The notes under the pieces are model-generated. The model worked only from the letters and a program-made list of their open reading frames with translations, had not been told where the DNA came from and searched no databases. Of a stretch of 6,443 bases of DNA, positions 4,720-6,443 are shown one piece after another. Every line of letters begins with the position of its first letter. Position 1 is the stretch's first letter. Both the position numbers and the translations under genes were made by a program. Source of the DNA: Burkholderiales bacterium. GTDB lineage: Bacteria; Pseudomonadota; Gammaproteobacteria; Burkholderiales; Burkholderiaceae_C. Location of the stretch: NCBI GenBank assembly GCA_025352345.1, contig JANXTP010000143.1, positions 1 to 6,443 on the forward strand, in the 5' to 3' direction.

Positions 4720-6443
4720 ATGAAACGCATGCTGATCAATGCGACGCAGCCCGAAGAGCGTCGCCTGGCCATTGTCGATGGCCAAAAATTGCTGGACTTC
4801 GAAACCGAGATCGAAGGGCGCGAACAGCGCAAGGGCAACATCTACAAGGCGGTCGTCACCCGTGTCGAGCCCTCGCTCGAAGCCTGTTTCGTCGATTACG
4901 GCGAAGACCGCCACGGCTTCCTGCCGTTCAAGGAAATCTCGCGAAACTACTTCCGCGACGGCGTCGACGTGCGCACCGCGCGCATCCAGGACGCGATCCG
5001 CGAAGGCGACCCCTTACTGGTGCAAGTCGAGAAGGAAGAGCGCGGCAACAAAGGCGCCGCGCTGACCACGATGGTCAGCCTGGCCGGTCGCTATCTGGTG
5101 CTGATGCCGAACAACCCGCGCGGTGGCGGTGTGTCGCGCCGCATCGAGGGCGAAGACCGCGAGGAGCTGAAGGAAAACCTCGACCAGCTCGAGTACCCGA
5201 AGGGCATGAGCCTGATCGCCCGCACCGCCGGCATCGGCCGCAGCGCCGCCGAGCTGCAGTGGGACCTGAACTACATGCTCAAGCTCTGGGACGCCATCGA
5301 CGGCGCGTCCAAGGCCGGCAAGGGCGCGTTCCTGATCTACCAGGAATCGTCGCTGGTGATTCGGGCGATCCGCGACTATTTCACCGCGGACGTCGGCGAA
5401 ATCCTGATCGACACCGACGACATCTTCGACCAGGCGATGCAGTTCATGACCCACGTGATGCCGGAGACGGCATCGAAGGTCAAGCGCTACCGCGACGACG
5501 CGCCGCTGTTCTCGCGTTTCCAGATCGAACACCAGATCGAAACCGCGTTCTCGCGGACGGTGAACCTGCCCTCGGGTGGCGCGATCGTCATCGACCACAC
5601 CGAGGCGCTGGTCTCGGTGGACGTGAACTCGGCGCGCTCGACGCGCGGTTCTGACATCGAGGAAACCGCGACCCGCACCAACCTCGAGGCAGCCGACGAA
5701 ATCGCGCGCCAGATGCGGCTGCGCGACCTGGGCGGCCTGATCGTCGTCGACTTCATCGACATGGAAGAGTCGAAGAACCGGCGCGAAGTCGAGACCCGCT
5801 TGCGCGAAGCGCTGCGCCCCGACCGCGCCCGCGTGCAGTTCAGCAGCATCAGCAAGTTCGGCCTGCTCGAACTGAGCCGCCAGCGCCTGCGCCCCGCACT
5901 CAGCGAAGGCAGCCACATCACCTGCCCGCGCTGCAACGGCACCGGCCACATCCGCGACACCGAATCCAGCGCGCTGCAGATCCTGCGCATGGTGCAGGAA
6001 GAGTCGATGAAGGACAACACCGCCGCCGTGCACGTGCAAGTGCCGGTCGAAGTGACCAGCTTCTTGCTGAACGAGAAGCGCACCGAGATCACCAAGATCG
6101 AGCTGAAGCAGCGCGTGACTGTGCTGTTGGTGCCCAACAAAAACCTCGACACGCCGAACTACCGTTTGGAGCGTTTGCGTCACGACGACCCGCGTTTGGA
6201 AAACCTGCAAGCCAGCTATACGATGATTGAAGAGGCCGACGAAGAGTCGGGCCCGACACGTCGTGAGAAGGCCGCGCCCAAGCAGCAGCCCGTCATCAAA
6301 GGCATCTTGCCCGAGACACCGGCACCAGCGGCGATTCCTAAGCCTGCCCCTGCCCTTTCACCCGCGGCAGCGCCTGCGCCGGTTCGCGCACCCGCACCCG
6401 CACCCGCAACCGCACCCGCATCAAGCGGTGGTTTCTTTGCTTG
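4720..6443 (+). CDS. rne: Ribonuclease E (5' part; gene continues past the window end)
   Basis: Essential endoribonuclease that cuts single-stranded A/U-rich RNA, processes rRNA and tRNA precursors and organises the degradosome. 574 residues are visible with no stop. The start MKRMLINATQPEE is the RNase E signature. The S1 domain (about 35-125) has F57 and F67 as in E. coli. The 5'-phosphate sensor RTAGIG (168-173) follows. The DNase I-like catalytic domain carries D301 in SVDVNS and D344 in VVDFIDM (E. coli D303 and D346). The Zn-link CPRCNGTGH has C402 and C405. The small domain ends near 500. From about 510 the sequence becomes disordered, Ala/Pro-rich scaffold; RNA-binding and partner sites would lie beyond the window. 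RNase E is favoured over RNase G by the start motif and the tail. It is divergent from rluC and follows a long structured leader, suggesting autoregulation. Confidence 0.97.
   Translation, partial: MKRMLINATQPEERRLAIVDGQKLLDFETEIEGREQRKGNIYKAVVTRVEPSLEACFVDYGEDRHGFLPFKEISRNYFRDGVDVRTARIQDAIREGDPLLVQVEKEERGNKGAALTTMVSLAGRYLVLMPNNPRGGGVSRRIEGEDREELKENLDQLEYPKGMSLIARTAGIGRSAAELQWDLNYMLKLWDAIDGASKAGKGAFLIYQESSLVIRAIRDYFTADVGEILIDTDDIFDQAMQFMTHVMPETASKVKRYRDDAPLFSRFQIEHQIETAFSRTVNLPSGGAIVIDHTEALVSVDVNSARSTRGSDIEETATRTNLEAADEIARQMRLRDLGGLIVVDFIDMEESKNRREVETRLREALRPDRARVQFSSISKFGLLELSRQRLRPALSEGSHITCPRCNGTGHIRDTESSALQILRMVQEESMKDNTAAVHVQVPVEVTSFLLNEKRTEITKIELKQRVTVLLVPNKNLDTPNYRLERLRHDDPRLENLQASYTMIEEADEESGPTRREKAAPKQQPVIKGILPETPAPAAIPKPAPALSPAAAPAPVRAPAPAPATAPASSGGFFA
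6388..6420 (+). repeat. Hexanucleotide tandem repeat coding Ala-Pro in RNase E
   Basis: Five units of GCACCC run from 6388 to 6417, the fourth being GCAACC, followed by a partial GCA. It is in frame and encodes alternating Ala-Pro (one Thr) at residues 557-567 of RNase E, in the disordered scaffold. Because the unit is six bases, copy-number change would alter linker length without shifting the frame. Confidence 0.75.

Noticed and set aside
5014..6210. Long open frame antisense to rne (398 codons, minus strand)
   Set aside because: It mirrors the strongly supported rne gene, its translation is His/Val/Arg/Gln-rich low-complexity sequence, and no family is recognisable. Long antisense frames are expected from GC-rich codon bias.

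Overview
The window is GC-rich chromosomal DNA that looks like a betaproteobacterium, most likely order Burkholderiales. The basis is the gene content, the RNase E and RluC sequence character, and the layout of rluC, a HAD phosphatase, a Rieske protein and an S49 peptidase divergent from rne. Species cannot be fixed by eye. All genes share similar composition and codon bias, and there are no mobile elements, CRISPR arrays, tRNA or rRNA genes. This is core-genome housekeeping DNA.

Left part (44 to about 4072, minus strand): a compact five-gene cluster read right to left. It runs rluC (23S rRNA pseudouridine synthase), a HAD-family phosphatase, a small Rieske [2Fe-2S] protein, a membrane-anchored S49 (SppA-type) peptidase, and psd (phosphatidylserine decarboxylase). 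Two junctions are ATGA stop/start overlaps (rluC/HAD and Rieske/S49). The other gaps are 18 and 32 nt, so a single operon with translational coupling is likely. The cluster mixes rRNA modification, metabolite repair or phosphatase activity, an unknown redox function, membrane protein quality control and phospholipid synthesis.

Middle (about 4054 to 4719): the divergent control region. A TATAAT hexamer at 4055-4060 on the plus strand is the best rne promoter candidate, and the same bases read CATTATAG toward rluC. Between it and the rne start lie about 650 nt with no credible gene but many strong inverted repeats. I interpret this as a long structured 5' leader of the rne mRNA, by analogy with the 361-nt autoregulatory rne leader of E. 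coli. It holds mutually complementary GCCGAC/GTCGGC segments and a recurring CCAAG motif in hairpin loops. This is the least explained and most interesting part of the window.

Right part (4720 to the window end, plus strand): rne, encoding RNase E. The whole catalytic half and the start of the Ala/Pro-rich scaffold half are present, and the gene runs off the window. RNase E and RluC both act on RNA, and their divergent pairing is also known from Pseudomonas.
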